Assembly: GCA_963824545.1 (NCBI GenBank) | Contig: CAWGPP010000022.1 | Coordinates: 1 to 64,000, forward strand | Direction of reading: 5' to 3' | DNA: 64,000 bases | Source: Bog-532 sp963824545 | GTDB taxonomy: Bacteria; Actinomycetota; Actinomycetes; Streptosporangiales; Streptosporangiaceae | Shown here: positions 1-8,306 of the stretch, in pieces | Position numbering within the stretch: the first letter of the stretch is position 1 | Layout: every line of letters begins with the position of its first letter | The notes under the pieces: generated by a model | Database searches by the model: none | What the model saw: the letters and a program-made list of their open reading frames with translations, nothing else | What the model was told of the DNA's origin: nothing | Made by a program: the position numbers and the translations under genes

Positions 1-187
1 TTAGCCGCGGCGATGCGACACCGGTCGGCACGAGCGGTTTGCCCAGCCGCCCGGTTGCGTGCCTGGCTCGCAGCCGGTCCAGATCCTGCGGTGTTGCCCA
101 GGCCACCGGCCCGGCCAGGCCGGGTTGACTGAACATAGAGCCACGCGCGGCCCAAGGCGCGGCATCGGCACGCGACAATTCATCCAT
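1..187 (-). CDS. Hypothetical protein, partial (runs off window)
   Basis: An open frame starts at ATG 187 and is still open at the window edge, giving 62 visible residues (begins MDELSRADAAPW). Codon third positions are mostly G or C, as expected for a real gene here. A purine-rich GGAGAGC lies about 16 bases upstream, which is far for a ribosome site. The visible part is soluble, with a basic LDRLRARH stretch. I do not recognise a family. A longer antisense-like frame over the same bases looks like a shadow because its composition is unnatural. Confidence 0.35.
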   Translation of the reverse strand, partial: MDELSRADAAPWAARGSMFSQPGLAGPVAWATPQDLDRLRARHATGRLGKPLVPTGVASPRL

Positions 188-453
188 CGCTGACACGCTT
201 TCAGCTCTCCTGTCATCTGGTCAAACGTCTTGTGGTCGACGTAACCATTAGCGCCGGTATTGCGGTTGCCGGGTCCGCTTCGGTCATGGGCAGGCCGCGG
301 GTGAACCCGTTGGGAGCCAAACGGGGTGCCAACGCAGCAAGACGCCATTCGACCCACGACGACTTTCTGTGACTTAGCTGCAGGTCAACCGGCTCGCCAC
401 CTGACCACAGCCGACCGCGCCAGACGTATCGACTGCGCCTTACAAGCGAGGGG

Positions 454-594
454 TCACTGGTTCGTTTTCGGGGGCAGGCCCTGGGCGGCGCGGCGCTGGT
501 TTTCTTCCTGCCGGCTGTTCCATGCGGCGAGGATGCGCTGGTTGCGGGCGACGAGCAGCGTCACGGTGAATAGCGTGAGCGGCGTCAGGCCCAT
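454..594 (-). pseudogene. C-terminal remnant of a small membrane protein
   Basis: This 46-residue frame begins MGLTPLTLFTVTLLVARNQR, a hydrophobic segment followed by a charged, Q/E/R-rich tail ending in PKTNQ. Its codons are strongly GC-ending, so it looks like true coding sequence. The frame upstream (RWTRDWCRL) also looks protein-like but is closed by a TAG where the IS701-type transposase remnant begins at about 617. The simplest reading is that the original gene was longer and lost its 5' part when the transposon inserted. Function unknown. Confidence 0.4.
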
Positions 595-616
595 CAGGCG
601 GCACCAGTCGCGGGTC

Positions 617-860
617 CACCGCTACGACGCCTGGTAACGCCATATCACGCTCGCCATGCTCGCGCACGCCTACCTGTCCGTCACCGCGGCGACCGCCCCA
701 AAAGCCCTGCCAGCGGCCTCATCCCGCTCACGCTCGGCGAGGCCAGACGTCTCCCGGCACACTTAACGACCCAGCCTCCCGCCCGCAGCGCAGCCCAGGG
801 GTGGTCCCGGTGGCGGAACTACCGGCACGTACGACAAGCCGGTCGGCTTCGGCAGCTGCA
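617..860 (+). pseudogene. IS701-family transposase, decayed C-terminal remnant
   Basis: The plus strand reads RYDAW, then a TAA (635-637), then RHITLAMLAHAYLSVTAATA, which is the C-terminal hallmark of IS701-type transposases. In another frame it continues with LTLGEARRL and a WSRWRNYRH basic tail, also typical of that family's end. It therefore carries one nonsense change and at least one frameshift, with the whole N-terminal catalytic part missing. It sits against a truncated membrane-protein gene on its left, marking an old insertion. Confidence 0.6.
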
Positions 861-933
861 TAGCTTGGTGGTTAGGTCGTTTCCAGTGCTAAGCCCAGCC
901 CCGGGCGTAACGACTAGGGGTTATGCTTTCCTC

Positions 934-1794
934 ATGAATTTGTTGACCATTGGTGACGGTAGCACATACATCGATCGTGATAAGGCTGAGCAGTTCGATG
1001 TCGGTGGGATCACCTATTACAACTATGGCCAGGGAGTGTGGGTTCGGCAAGAAGGTGAGCACCCTCCGTTGGGGCGTCTGGTGCCAGAACGCGAAGCGTT
1101 CAGACAATTCATGAACGCAGGTAAGTTCACCGAGGCTGAGCGCAATTTTAAAAGATTGTATTTGGACGGCGAGGTTAAAGGGATAGTTGAATCGGACTCA
1201 AGTTCGACTGCGGAGACGGCGCATAGGCATCTGATCCGATTCACGATCGGTGGGCTCGTGGGACTTTCAATTATCGTCTATGTCGTACTCGTCACTACCG
1301 GAATAATTTCAGCTAATCACCAGATCAGCATAGCCGACCTAGGTATCATTGTCATCGGAGCGGCGGTGATCGGCACGTTGATTCGACCGCAATGGGTACT
1401 ATATGTTCAACGACTTCAGCTGGGAGGCGTTACGTTCGAACTGCGGGACCAGTTGCAAGGCCTTGAGAAGGCCCAGAAGGACCAGAACAAGGAATTGGAA
1501 GAGCTTCGTTTCGCATTAGAACTGATAGTAACGCCCGCTGAGCGGAAGCATCTGGAACACCTCCGTAAAGGTTCCCCTTCCCTCTACGAACGCAATGATT
1601 CCGTTCAAGCGGAACTTCGGCGACTCCGCGCGATAGGCTTGATTAGTTCAAAGCGCTACATTTTCGAGATGCCGGATAAGTTTAATCTAGCTGAATGGGT
1701 GGAGCTAACAGACCGAGGCAATGAGTACCTCAACCACTGGAAGGAACTAGGCGACCAGCCTAACTGGTCTACACAGGAGAACCGCACGGATTAG
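934..1794 (+). CDS. Membrane protein with C-terminal winged-helix-like domain
   Basis: The protein has 286 residues from ATG 934 (in-frame starts at 865 and 922 are possible). It has a soluble N-terminal domain of about 100 residues (MNLLTIGDGSTYIDRD, then a GRLVPEREAFRQFM region), two transmembrane segments around residues 117-165, a coiled-coil stretch (LEKAQKDQNKELEELRF), and a C-terminal domain with helices and ELTDRGNEYL that resembles winged-helix modules. Base composition is clearly lower in GC than its neighbours (near 50%), suggesting horizontal transfer. No family was recognised. The architecture is compatible with a membrane-anchored sensor or a defence or conflict-system component, but that is only inference. 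Confidence 0.75.
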   Translation: MNLLTIGDGSTYIDRDKAEQFDVGGITYYNYGQGVWVRQEGEHPPLGRLVPEREAFRQFMNAGKFTEAERNFKRLYLDGEVKGIVESDSSSTAETAHRHLIRFTIGGLVGLSIIVYVVLVTTGIISANHQISIADLGIIVIGAAVIGTLIRPQWVLYVQRLQLGGVTFELRDQLQGLEKAQKDQNKELEELRFALELIVTPAERKHLEHLRKGSPSLYERNDSVQAELRRLRAIGLISSKRYIFEMPDKFNLAEWVELTDRGNEYLNHWKELGDQPNWSTQENRTD

Positions 1795-2015
1795 TAAACA
1801 AGCCGAAGCATGCCACCTGCGCCCGTCAGGTCAGAGGGTGTTTCGGTTCCTCGGGGTGCTCGGTGGCGACTTCGCCGATTCCCCAAGCGCGGAATATGCC
1901 GAGGGGCACCAGGAAACTACCGTGCGCAACGTGACGCGCTTCCTGCGGGAAGGCTTCGCGGTAGCCGCCTTCCACACCCGGCGCCCCAGGTCTGGAGCGC
2001 AGTCGGCTCTTGCGG

Positions 2016-2939
2016 TCAATCGGCTGGCCGGCGGGCCTGCTTCGTCTCGCGGAGGACCGCCCAGGCGTCCGCCAGGGGGCCGACGTGCCCGAGCTTGTCA
2101 GGGTTGATCACGGAGCGGATCGTCTGGATCTGCCCGTCGAGAATGTCGAGCGCCCAGGTGTTGATGACCTTGCCGTCCCGGTCGCGGAAGATCGCGCCCG
2201 GCTGGCCGTTCACTTGGTGCGGCTCCACGACGCCGCCGATCCGGACGAACGGCGGGACGAGCGCGGCGAGCACCCGGGCCACGTTCTCGGCGCCGACGAA
2301 GCGGTCGGCCCATTGCGGGGCCTTGCCGCCGCCGTCGCCGACCATCTGGACGTCGGCGGCCAGCAGCTCCCGCAGCCCGTCGACGTCCCCGTCCCTGAAG
2401 GCGTCGAAGAACCGCCCGGCGAGTTCCTCGCGCTCGCGTCGGCCGGCCTCGAACCGGGGCCGGCCCGCGTCCATGTGGCGGCGCGCCTGCATCGCGAGCT
2501 GGCGGCACGCCGCCTCTGACCGTCCCACCGCCGAGGCGATCTCCCGGAAGCTGAACCCGAACACCTCGCGCAGCACGAACACCGCGCGCTCGAGCGGGGT
2601 GAGACGCTCGAGCAGCAGCAGGGCCGCCATCGACACCGAGTCGGCCAGCTCCGCCGACCGCTGCGGGTCCTGGTAGGGGTCGGTCAGCAGCGGCTCGGGC
2701 AGCCACGGCCCGGCGTACTCCTCGCGCCGGGCGCGGGCCGAGCGCAGCACGTCGATCGAGATCCGGCTCACCGTGGCCGCCAGGAACGCCTTGGCCGACG
2801 CGGGCTCGGTGGGGGAGGCCTGGTAGCGCAGCCAGGTCTCCTGAACCGCGTCCTCGGCTTCGCTCACGCTGCCCAGCATCCGGTAGGCGATCGAGAACAG
2901 CAGCGGCCGCAGCTCCTGGAACTCCCCGGCCCGGGTCAT
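2016..2939 (-). CDS. sigJ: ECF41-family RNA polymerase sigma factor (SigJ-like)
   Basis: The protein has 307 residues. It has sigma region 2 (RPLLFSIAYRMLGSVSEAED), region 4 (VFVLREVFGFSFREIASAVG) and a fused SnoaL-like C-terminal domain. All three ECF41 signatures are visible: WLPEP in the linker (79-83), DGGGK (202-206) and NPDKL (279-283). In this group the C-terminal domain replaces a separate anti-sigma factor and modulates activity. The ATG overlaps the stop of the upstream epimerase gene by 4 bp (ATGA), so the two are translationally coupled. ECF41 genes are known to neighbour carboxymuconolactone decarboxylase, oxidoreductase or epimerase partners, which is the case here. The promoter at 3913-3939 implies autoregulation. 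The symbol follows the mycobacterial SigJ group. Confidence 0.93.
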   Translation of the reverse strand: MTRAGEFQELRPLLFSIAYRMLGSVSEAEDAVQETWLRYQASPTEPASAKAFLAATVSRISIDVLRSARARREEYAGPWLPEPLLTDPYQDPQRSAELADSVSMAALLLLERLTPLERAVFVLREVFGFSFREIASAVGRSEAACRQLAMQARRHMDAGRPRFEAGRREREELAGRFFDAFRDGDVDGLRELLAADVQMVGDGGGKAPQWADRFVGAENVARVLAALVPPFVRIGGVVEPHQVNGQPGAIFRDRDGKVINTWALDILDGQIQTIRSVINPDKLGHVGPLADAWAVLRETKQARRPAD

Positions 2940-3868
2940 GCCAGCTCCTCCTTGAAGCCCTGCCGCCACGAGGGGTAGCGCAGCTGCCAGCCGAGTTCCC
3001 GCTTGGCCTTGGCGTTGGAAAAGCCGCGCCCCTCGGTCATCATCACCACCGCCTGATCCCCGGCCAGCAGCCGGGCCAGCCACGCCGGGACCCGCATCGG
3101 CCGCTTGGCCCCCGCGCACGCCGCCAGATACGGCAGCCACTCACTGGCCGGGGCCGGTTCGTCGTCGACGATGTTGAACACGCCTTCTACCTTCTGTTCT
3201 ACGGCCAGGACAGTGGCGGACGCCGCGTCATCGAGATGCACCCACGAGCTGTAGCCGGTGCCGCGTCCCACCAGCGGGTACTGCCGCTTGCGCACCAGCT
3301 CCACCTGGTCATCGATGGCGCCCGGCCCGTAGAACGCGCCGTACCGCAGCACCGCGCCGCCGGCCTTGAGGACCACGTCCTCGGCACGGCGGAGCGCCTC
3401 CAGCCCCGCCTGCGCCGCCGTCCCCTCGAGCAGGTCCAGCGGGTCCTCCTCGGTCTTGACCCATCCGCCCTGGCGGATACCGTTCCAGCTGGCGTAGCCC
3501 TGCGCGACGACATGGGATACGCCGGCTGCCTCGGCCGCGGCCAGCAGGTGGTCCGTCCCCTCGGTGCGCAGCCGGTTGGTGGTCGCGAACCAGCGGTCCG
3601 GATGCTTGATATCGGGCTTGCCAGCGTGCGCCATGGAGATCGCGGTCATCTGGTGCACGATCACCTCCGGCCGGGCCCTGGCCACCGCCTCGCCGACCGA
3701 TACCGCATCCAGCCCGTCCATCACCACGCTATCGGCGCCCAGCCGCGCCAGCGCGTCCAGCTTGGCCGCGCTCGTGGTCGTCGCCGTCACCTGATGCCCC
3801 CGGGCCACCAGCTGCGGCACCAGCCGCCGCCCCAGGACCCCGCTCCCGCCTGCCACGAACACCCGCAT
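2936..3868 (-). CDS. NAD(P)-dependent epimerase/dehydratase family protein
   Basis: This 310-residue extended SDR protein has the N-terminal nucleotide-binding motif GGSGVLG, an acidic residue pattern typical of atypical SDRs, and no obvious YxxxK pair in the usual place. ATG 3868 was chosen because AGGGAAGG lies 8 bases upstream; an in-frame ATG six bases earlier and a GTG before that are alternatives. It is the first gene of an operon with the ECF41 sigma factor, overlapping it by 4 bp. It is likely the COE-type partner gene whose expression the sigma factor controls. Substrate unknown. Confidence 0.88.
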   Translation of the reverse strand: MRVFVAGGSGVLGRRLVPQLVARGHQVTATTTSAAKLDALARLGADSVVMDGLDAVSVGEAVARARPEVIVHQMTAISMAHAGKPDIKHPDRWFATTNRLRTEGTDHLLAAAEAAGVSHVVAQGYASWNGIRQGGWVKTEEDPLDLLEGTAAQAGLEALRRAEDVVLKAGGAVLRYGAFYGPGAIDDQVELVRKRQYPLVGRGTGYSSWVHLDDAASATVLAVEQKVEGVFNIVDDEPAPASEWLPYLAACAGAKRPMRVPAWLARLLAGDQAVVMMTEGRGFSNAKAKRELGWQLRYPSWRQGFKEELA

Positions 3869-3912
3869 GACCATCACCTTCCCTGAGTTCAGAGCCTGTC
3901 TCTGTCACCCCA

Positions 3913-3939
3913 GACGAGACAGCCCGCCCGTTTGTGAGA
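3913..3939 (-). promoter_or_regulatory. Putative ECF41 promoter upstream of epimerase-sigma operon
   Basis: Read on the minus strand, TCTCACA (-35) and CGTC (-10) are separated by exactly 16 bases, matching the published ECF41 consensus TGTCACA-N16-CGTC except at one -35 position. The -10 lies about 45 bases before ATG 3868. The bases downstream (GTCT, ACAGG, TCTGA) are also shared with the second copy at 4074-4100. This is inference from sequence match and gene context. Confidence 0.75.
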
Positions 3940-4073
3940 TCTGAGGGCAAGACGTCGGGAGATAGGCCGCCAGGGCCAAACCCGAGACGAGTTCGGCCAC
4001 TTGCTGGCCCAAGGCCGGGCCGCTGATAGCTGGTTTCCCGCCACGATCTCCTCCCGGCTAATTTCTGTCCGCG

Positions 4074-4100
4074 TCTCACAGATGGCCGGGCTGTCTCGTC
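4074..4100 (+). promoter_or_regulatory. Putative ECF41 promoter upstream of SDR gene
   Basis: TCTCACA (4074-4080) and CGTC (4097-4100) are separated by 16 bases, the same as the divergent promoter at 3913-3939. The spacers share GGGCTGTCT before the -10. The -10 lies about 60 bases before the SDR start at 4161. Two matching copies facing outward from one intergenic region make chance unlikely. Confidence 0.75.
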
Positions 4101-4160
4101 TCGGGTTCAGAAGACAGGTTCTGAGCAGAACACACCCTTTCCTCTATCAAGGAGCTGGTC

Positions 4161-4928
4161 ATGCACGAGCAGACCACACACCAGAAGGTCGCGCTGGTTA
4201 CCGGGGCGAACAAGGGGATCGGCCGTGCGGCAGCCGGGCAACTCGCGGCGCTGGGCATGACGGTCCTGCTCGGCGCCAGAGACCCACAGCGTGGCGAGGA
4301 GGCCGCTGCGGCGCTGCGCGCGGCGGGCGGCGACGCGCACGCGGTCACCCTGGACGTCACCGACCCGACCACCATCCAGGAGGCCGCGAAGCAGGCCGAG
4401 GAGCGCTTCGGCCACCTCGATGTGCTGATCAACAACGCTGGCATCAGTGGCTCCGGGCAGGTCTCGCCCGAAGACGCCTACGACCAGGTCCCCAGCTCCG
4501 TGGACCTGGACATGGTCCGGGCGGTGTTCGAGACCAACGTCTTCGGGGTGATCGCGGTGACCAATGCCATGCTCCCGCTGCTGCGGCGATCGCCGGCGCC
4601 GCGCATCGTCAACGTCAGCAGTCACGTCGCGTCGCTGACCATCACCAGCGACCCGGACGGCCCCTTTGCGGCGCTGCTGCCGTCGGCGGCGTACGCGCCG
4701 TCCAAGACCGCGCTGACCGCGCTGACCGTGCAGTACGCCAATGAGCTGCGGAAGGACGGCATCCTGATCAACGCCGCCGCCCCCGGCTACGTCGACACGG
4801 ACAGCAACAACCACACCGGGGTCCTTACGGTCGCGCAGGGCGCCGCGGTGTTGGTGCGCTTGGCCACGCTCGGCGCGGACGGGCCGACCGCGGGGTTCTT
4901 CAGCGAGGAGGGCCCGGTGCCCTGGTGA
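4161..4928 (+). CDS. Short-chain dehydrogenase/reductase (SDR)
   Basis: This 255-residue classical SDR carries the cofactor motif TGANKGIG (14-21), NNAG (91-94), the catalytic serine in NVSS (about 153) and Y178/K182 in YAPSK. The NKGIG form and an inserted loop after the serine recall the carbonyl-reductase-like subgroup. GGAGCTG precedes the ATG. It lies divergent from the ECF41 sigma operon and carries the same type of promoter, so it is the likely second target of that sigma factor. Substrate unknown. Confidence 0.92.
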   Translation: MHEQTTHQKVALVTGANKGIGRAAAGQLAALGMTVLLGARDPQRGEEAAAALRAAGGDAHAVTLDVTDPTTIQEAAKQAEERFGHLDVLINNAGISGSGQVSPEDAYDQVPSSVDLDMVRAVFETNVFGVIAVTNAMLPLLRRSPAPRIVNVSSHVASLTITSDPDGPFAALLPSAAYAPSKTALTALTVQYANELRKDGILINAAAPGYVDTDSNNHTGVLTVAQGAAVLVRLATLGADGPTAGFFSEEGPVPW

Positions 4929-5158
4929 TGGTGGCCTGGACCGCAGCAGACGGACGGGCAGCTGGTAATAGCGGCCAGCAGCTGACCCCCGACAACCCGA
5001 TCACGACCAGCCCAGGAAGCACCATGACCACCCCGGTTCCGGCAGCACCGTTCGCCGTCCCGGCGTCCGCGCAGCGCTTGGAGCGGGCGGCCGCCGCGCT
5101 GGCGGCCCACGGCTTCTGCTCGGCCAAGCCATCGGATTCTGAACCGCCTGGAGTAATC

Positions 5159-5749
5159 ATGTCCCGGACCCCGGTCTACACCAGCCAGCTCACCGAGTCC
5201 GCCAGCAATCCCCAGCCGGGGCGCGCAAAGGACGGTGTCGCTGTCAGCCGGCGGGCGGCCTACGCGGCGTTCGGCTGGGTGCTGGCCTTCCTCGCCTGGC
5301 ACGTCGTCTGGGCCGTCACCGGTCTCCCATTCCCGCATCACCACTGGTCTGGTGCCGCACGGATGCTCATGTGGGGGTTCGATGCGATCATGGTCGTGAT
5401 ATGGGCCGTCGGGATCGCGCTGCCGCCGGCGCTCGCCCAGCCCTGGGGGCGCCGGGTCCCCCGGTGGATGCTGCTGTGGGCGGCCTGGACCGGGTGCGCG
5501 CTGCTCGGCGCGCGCGGGATCGCGGGTGCCGCCGACGACGTGGCGCGCGCGATCGGGTTCTCCCGCGGGCTCACCGGGATGACGACCGCACAGGTGATGG
5601 GCACCGCGCACCCGTCGGCCTGGCTGTCGTTCGCCAGCACGGCGACCGATGTGCTCTTCGCCGCCGGCGGCCTGATGTTCGGCCTCGCCGCCCTGAGGTA
5701 CCAGCGCGCCTTCCCGCGACGCCGCAGCGCGGAACATCCCGCGCGCTGA
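5159..5749 (+). CDS. Four-helix membrane protein (DUF3995-like)
   Basis: The protein has 196 residues from ATG 5159, chosen because GGAG lies six bases upstream; the frame is open further back but without a ribosome site. An N-terminal polar tail of about 35 residues is followed by four hydrophobic segments (for example AYAAFGWVLAFLAWHVVWAV and MLMWGFDAIMVVIWAVGIAL). The layout resembles small DUF3995-type membrane proteins, but I cannot confirm the family. It follows the SDR gene on the same strand with a 230-base gap. Confidence 0.7.
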   Translation: MSRTPVYTSQLTESASNPQPGRAKDGVAVSRRAAYAAFGWVLAFLAWHVVWAVTGLPFPHHHWSGAARMLMWGFDAIMVVIWAVGIALPPALAQPWGRRVPRWMLLWAAWTGCALLGARGIAGAADDVARAIGFSRGLTGMTTAQVMGTAHPSAWLSFASTATDVLFAAGGLMFGLAALRYQRAFPRRRSAEHPAR

Positions 5750-5766
5750 GCGGACCCGTCGGGCAC

Positions 5767-6039
5767 ATGAGTCATAGGGATGAGCCGCGGCACGTGATCG
5801 CGCCGCTGCCGCGGGTGCTGCGGCACACCCGGGTGCTGACCGGGAAGATCGCCAGCATTGACCACGCCAGCCGCCTGGCGCACCGCGTCTACCACCTGTT
5901 CTGGGTACCGACCCTCGGCCACAAGGCACGAGTGCTCGCCGACTGGACGCTCGCCCTGTTCTTCCGCCGCGAGACCGCCCAGCTCACCTCCCTGGAGCAC
6001 CCCGCCGACGACTTCCGCGACGTCTTCCGCGCCGCCTGA
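5767..6039 (+). pseudogene. NDH-2-type NAD(P)/FAD oxidoreductase, C-terminal fragment
   Basis: The 90 residues (ASRLAHRVYHLFWVPTLGHK, then VLADWTLALFFRRE and LTSLEHP) match the membrane-binding C-terminus of actinobacterial type II NADH dehydrogenase-like proteins, which are normally over 400 residues. The FAD and NAD(P) binding domains are absent upstream, where a different membrane protein ends at 5749. The fragment ends ten bases before a DUF262 fragment on the opposite strand. It is probably not a functional gene. Confidence 0.7.
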
Positions 6040-6048
6040 GCCCCGTGG

Positions 6049-6255
6049 ATCGCCGTAGTGGTTATTGCGGTCCATCAGGAAAGCCATGCTTTCCGGGTCC
6101 CAGACGAAACCATACTGAAAGGCCGGGATACGAGGATGACCACCGTGAACCTGGCTGATAATCTGACGGATCGATAGCATGGACTGAGGTTGCACGTCCT
6201 CTGGCCCATTAGATGTCGGCCGCGCCGATTTGCCCCGAAAATGACCTATAGACAT
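6049..6255 (-). pseudogene. DUF262 (GmrS-type) protein, N-terminal fragment
   Basis: Reading from ATG 6255, the frame gives LSIRQIISQVHGG, then HPRIPAFQYGFVWDPESMAFLMD. This matches the start of DUF262 domains found in GmrSD-type restriction and other defence proteins (the RIPxFQRxFVW pattern). After about 69 residues the match stops abruptly at the NDH-2 fragment. The rest of the gene (normally 400-700 residues) is missing. This is a joint between two broken genes. Confidence 0.6.
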
Positions 6256-6409
6256 ATATGTTCGAATCACTGCAGTGTGCCTCAAAACGCTGGTTTGTCA
6301 CGCGCAGCGCTGGCGATGTCCCGCTCGTTAATTTAAGCGATCTCGTCGCTCATGTGCCCGCGTCGCTGTTACCCTCAGGCGCATTCCGAATAAGGAAAGA
6401 GGCGTCGCA

Positions 6410-6923
6410 TTGAAGATTATCGCCACCACAGCGGTGGCGCTCGCCGCGTCCGCGCTCATGGCGTCCCCGGCGCTCGCGTCATCCGCCGGGCCGGCCCGGA
6501 CAGCCTGCCATAGCTCGTCAGGGTTGCCCGACGGCCACTGCACGCCAGGCGCCACCTGGTCCCGCGTGACGCAGGGAGACATCCGCTCCACGATCTGCAG
6601 GCGCGGCTGGACCGCAACCATCCGGCCCAAGGAGAGCTACACCGAGGCGCTCAAGCGCATCCAGATCCGCCTCTACGGGAACTATGCCGGTAGCAAGCTC
6701 AAGCAGCTACGAAGAGGATCACCTGATCCCGCTGGAGCTTGGCGGGAACCCGACGTCAGCACGCAATCTCTGGCCGGAGGCGCACCCTTCCTCGTACACC
6801 AAGGATGGAGTCGAGGCCACCTTGAACCACGCGGTGTGCAACGGGCGCGTCAAGCTGGCCCCTGCTCAGCGGGCCATTGCGCGCAACTGGAAGACAGCGG
6901 AACACGTCCTCGGCTTGAGATGA
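6410..6923 (+). pseudogene. Secreted HNH-like protein, frameshifted
   Basis: Translation from TTG 6410 (AAGGAAAGAGG seven bases upstream) gives a signal peptide (MKIIATTAVALAASALMASP, cleavage near ALA-S), a GHCTPGATW cysteine region, VTQGDIRSTICRRGW, and a helix ending LYGNY. The conserved continuation (SYEEDHLIPLELGGNP, NLWPEAH, AICRNW-like end) is in another frame, so there is a one-base frameshift near 6690-6705. Actinobacterial secreted proteins of this type have the same order of motifs in one frame; EDHLIPLELGG is an HNH-like metal site. Non-functional unless the shift is a sequence error. Confidence 0.7.
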
Positions 6924-7210
6924 GGCACTGAGTCGCGGTCATCCCCCTGAGCAAGGGGCTGGCGCTTCCTTCGCTGCTGTTCTGTTTCGATAGCCAAACG
7001 GCATTGCCTTGCCGTCTGCACGGCATCAGCCAGCCGCTGACGCTCAGGCATGGACATTACAGGCACATGCCCCTGCGCCTCCTTTTCGATCTGCCGCGTA
7101 TAGTCTGCCTCGGCTTTGAGCGCTCTTTCTTCATTCCTCATCGCTTCTTCCCGGCGCTCTGCCAGTTCTTCGTCACTCGGCGAGCTTAGCTCCAGGGCAG
7201 GCATAGACAT
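6866..7210 (-). CDS. Small charged helical protein
   Basis: This frame encodes 114 residues, rich in E, R, A and Q, with a long predicted helix (DEELAERREEAMRNEERALK) and a second helical part (SMPERQRLADAVQ). No ribosome site is evident before ATG 7210; a second ATG is at 7204. GC content is lower than average here. Its last 19 codons overlap the end of the opposite secreted HNH gene. Family not recognised. It could be an artefact, but the amphipathic pattern is protein-like. Confidence 0.45.
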   Translation of the reverse strand: MSMPALELSSPSDEELAERREEAMRNEERALKAEADYTRQIEKEAQGHVPVMSMPERQRLADAVQTARQCRLAIETEQQRRKRQPLAQGDDRDSVPHLKPRTCSAVFQLRAMAR

Positions 7211-7308
7211 AAATTAACCGGCCGAGCAAGCAGCTCGCCAACCACCGAACTGCAAATCGCTTAGCTTCGCCGCAAATAGTTATCGCCTCAAGTCGCAGCC
7301 TCATCCAT

Positions 7309-8301
7309 TCATCCGGCAGGCTGGGTTGCGTCACCCGAACCGGGTGACGTGCCGCCCGTGCGCCGGATACAGCGGAAGCCCAGGTGGGAAGTGGAGGTGT
7401 CGACCGCCTCGCCCTGGCGGGCAGCGGGGCGGTAGCGCAGGCAGTAGTTCGGTGCGCACAGATGCGAGCCACCTTTGATGACCCGGCGCGGAATATGCGC
7501 CCCAGGCTGGCCGGGGACCATGCTGTCCTCCGCGGAGGTGACCCGCGGGTTCCGCAACGAGCAGCATCCGTCTTGGGCCGACTGCGCGGGAGCGGTCCGG
7601 AAGTAATCGCTGGTCCACTCCCAGACGTTGCCGGCCATGTCGTACAGCCCGAAACCATTGGCCGGGAAACTACGGATCTGCGTCGTCCCCCGCCATCGGC
7701 GGGGCTTGAAGTTCTGCCAGGGGAACTCGCCCTGCCAGGTGTTGGCCATTACTTTGCCGTGCGGGGTGAAGTCATCGCCCCAGGTGTACACCGCCCCGTC
7801 CAGACCGCCACGGGCGGCGAACTCCCATTCGGCCTCAGTCGGCAGTTCCAGGCCGGTCCAGGCCGCGTAGGCCTCGGCGTCTTCGCTCGTCACGTGGGTG
7901 ACCGGATGAGACTCGCGGCCGGTCACCGTGCTACGCGGCCCCTCCGGATGGCGCCACTGGGCACCGGGAACATATCGCCACCACTGGGCCACGTCGTGCA
8001 GGTTCACTGGTCCGGGGGTGGAGTGGAAGACCAGCGACCCTGGCCGCAGCAGGTCCGGGTCGGCGTCGGGGTACTGAGCTGCATCGAGCGGGCGTTCCGC
8101 CACCGTGACGTAGCCGGTCGCGGCCACGAAGCGGCTGAATTCGGCCACGGTCACCGGGTGGTCGTCCATCCAGAATCCATCGACCTCCACCTCACGCACC
8201 GGGCGCTCCTCGGGATAGAAGTCCTCCGATCCCATCAGGAAGCCACCCCCAGGCACCCACACCATGTCCCCGGCCCGCCCCCGATGAACCTGCTCGCGCA
8301 C
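7309..8301 (-). CDS. Formylglycine-generating enzyme (SUMF1/FGE family)
   Basis: The protein has about 330 residues and would oxidise the CxPxR cysteine of sulfatases to formylglycine. It starts with GDMVWVPGGGFLMGS, has ELPTEAEWEFAARGG in the middle and GNVWEWTSDY, and ends with the active-site region GGSHLCAPNYCLRYR, where the two cysteines are spaced as in human FGE (C336/C341), then HLGFRC. GTG 8301 is five bases after the stop of the sulfatase gene upstream; a later in-frame ATG (MVWVPGG) is possible. The catalytic features appear intact although the partner sulfatase is broken. Confidence 0.92.
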   Translation of the reverse strand: MREQVHRGRAGDMVWVPGGGFLMGSEDFYPEERPVREVEVDGFWMDDHPVTVAEFSRFVAATGYVTVAERPLDAAQYPDADPDLLRPGSLVFHSTPGPVNLHDVAQWWRYVPGAQWRHPEGPRSTVTGRESHPVTHVTSEDAEAYAAWTGLELPTEAEWEFAARGGLDGAVYTWGDDFTPHGKVMANTWQGEFPWQNFKPRRWRGTTQIRSFPANGFGLYDMAGNVWEWTSDYFRTAPAQSAQDGCCSLRNPRVTSAEDSMVPGQPGAHIPRRVIKGGSHLCAPNYCLRYRPAARQGEAVDTSTSHLGFRCIRRTGGTSPGSGDATQPAG

Positions 8302-8306
8302 CGGTT

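Noticed and set aside
4787..5929. 380-residue minus-strand frame
   Set aside because: It runs antisense to the SDR end and the membrane protein, has no recognisable motif and is a high-GC shadow.
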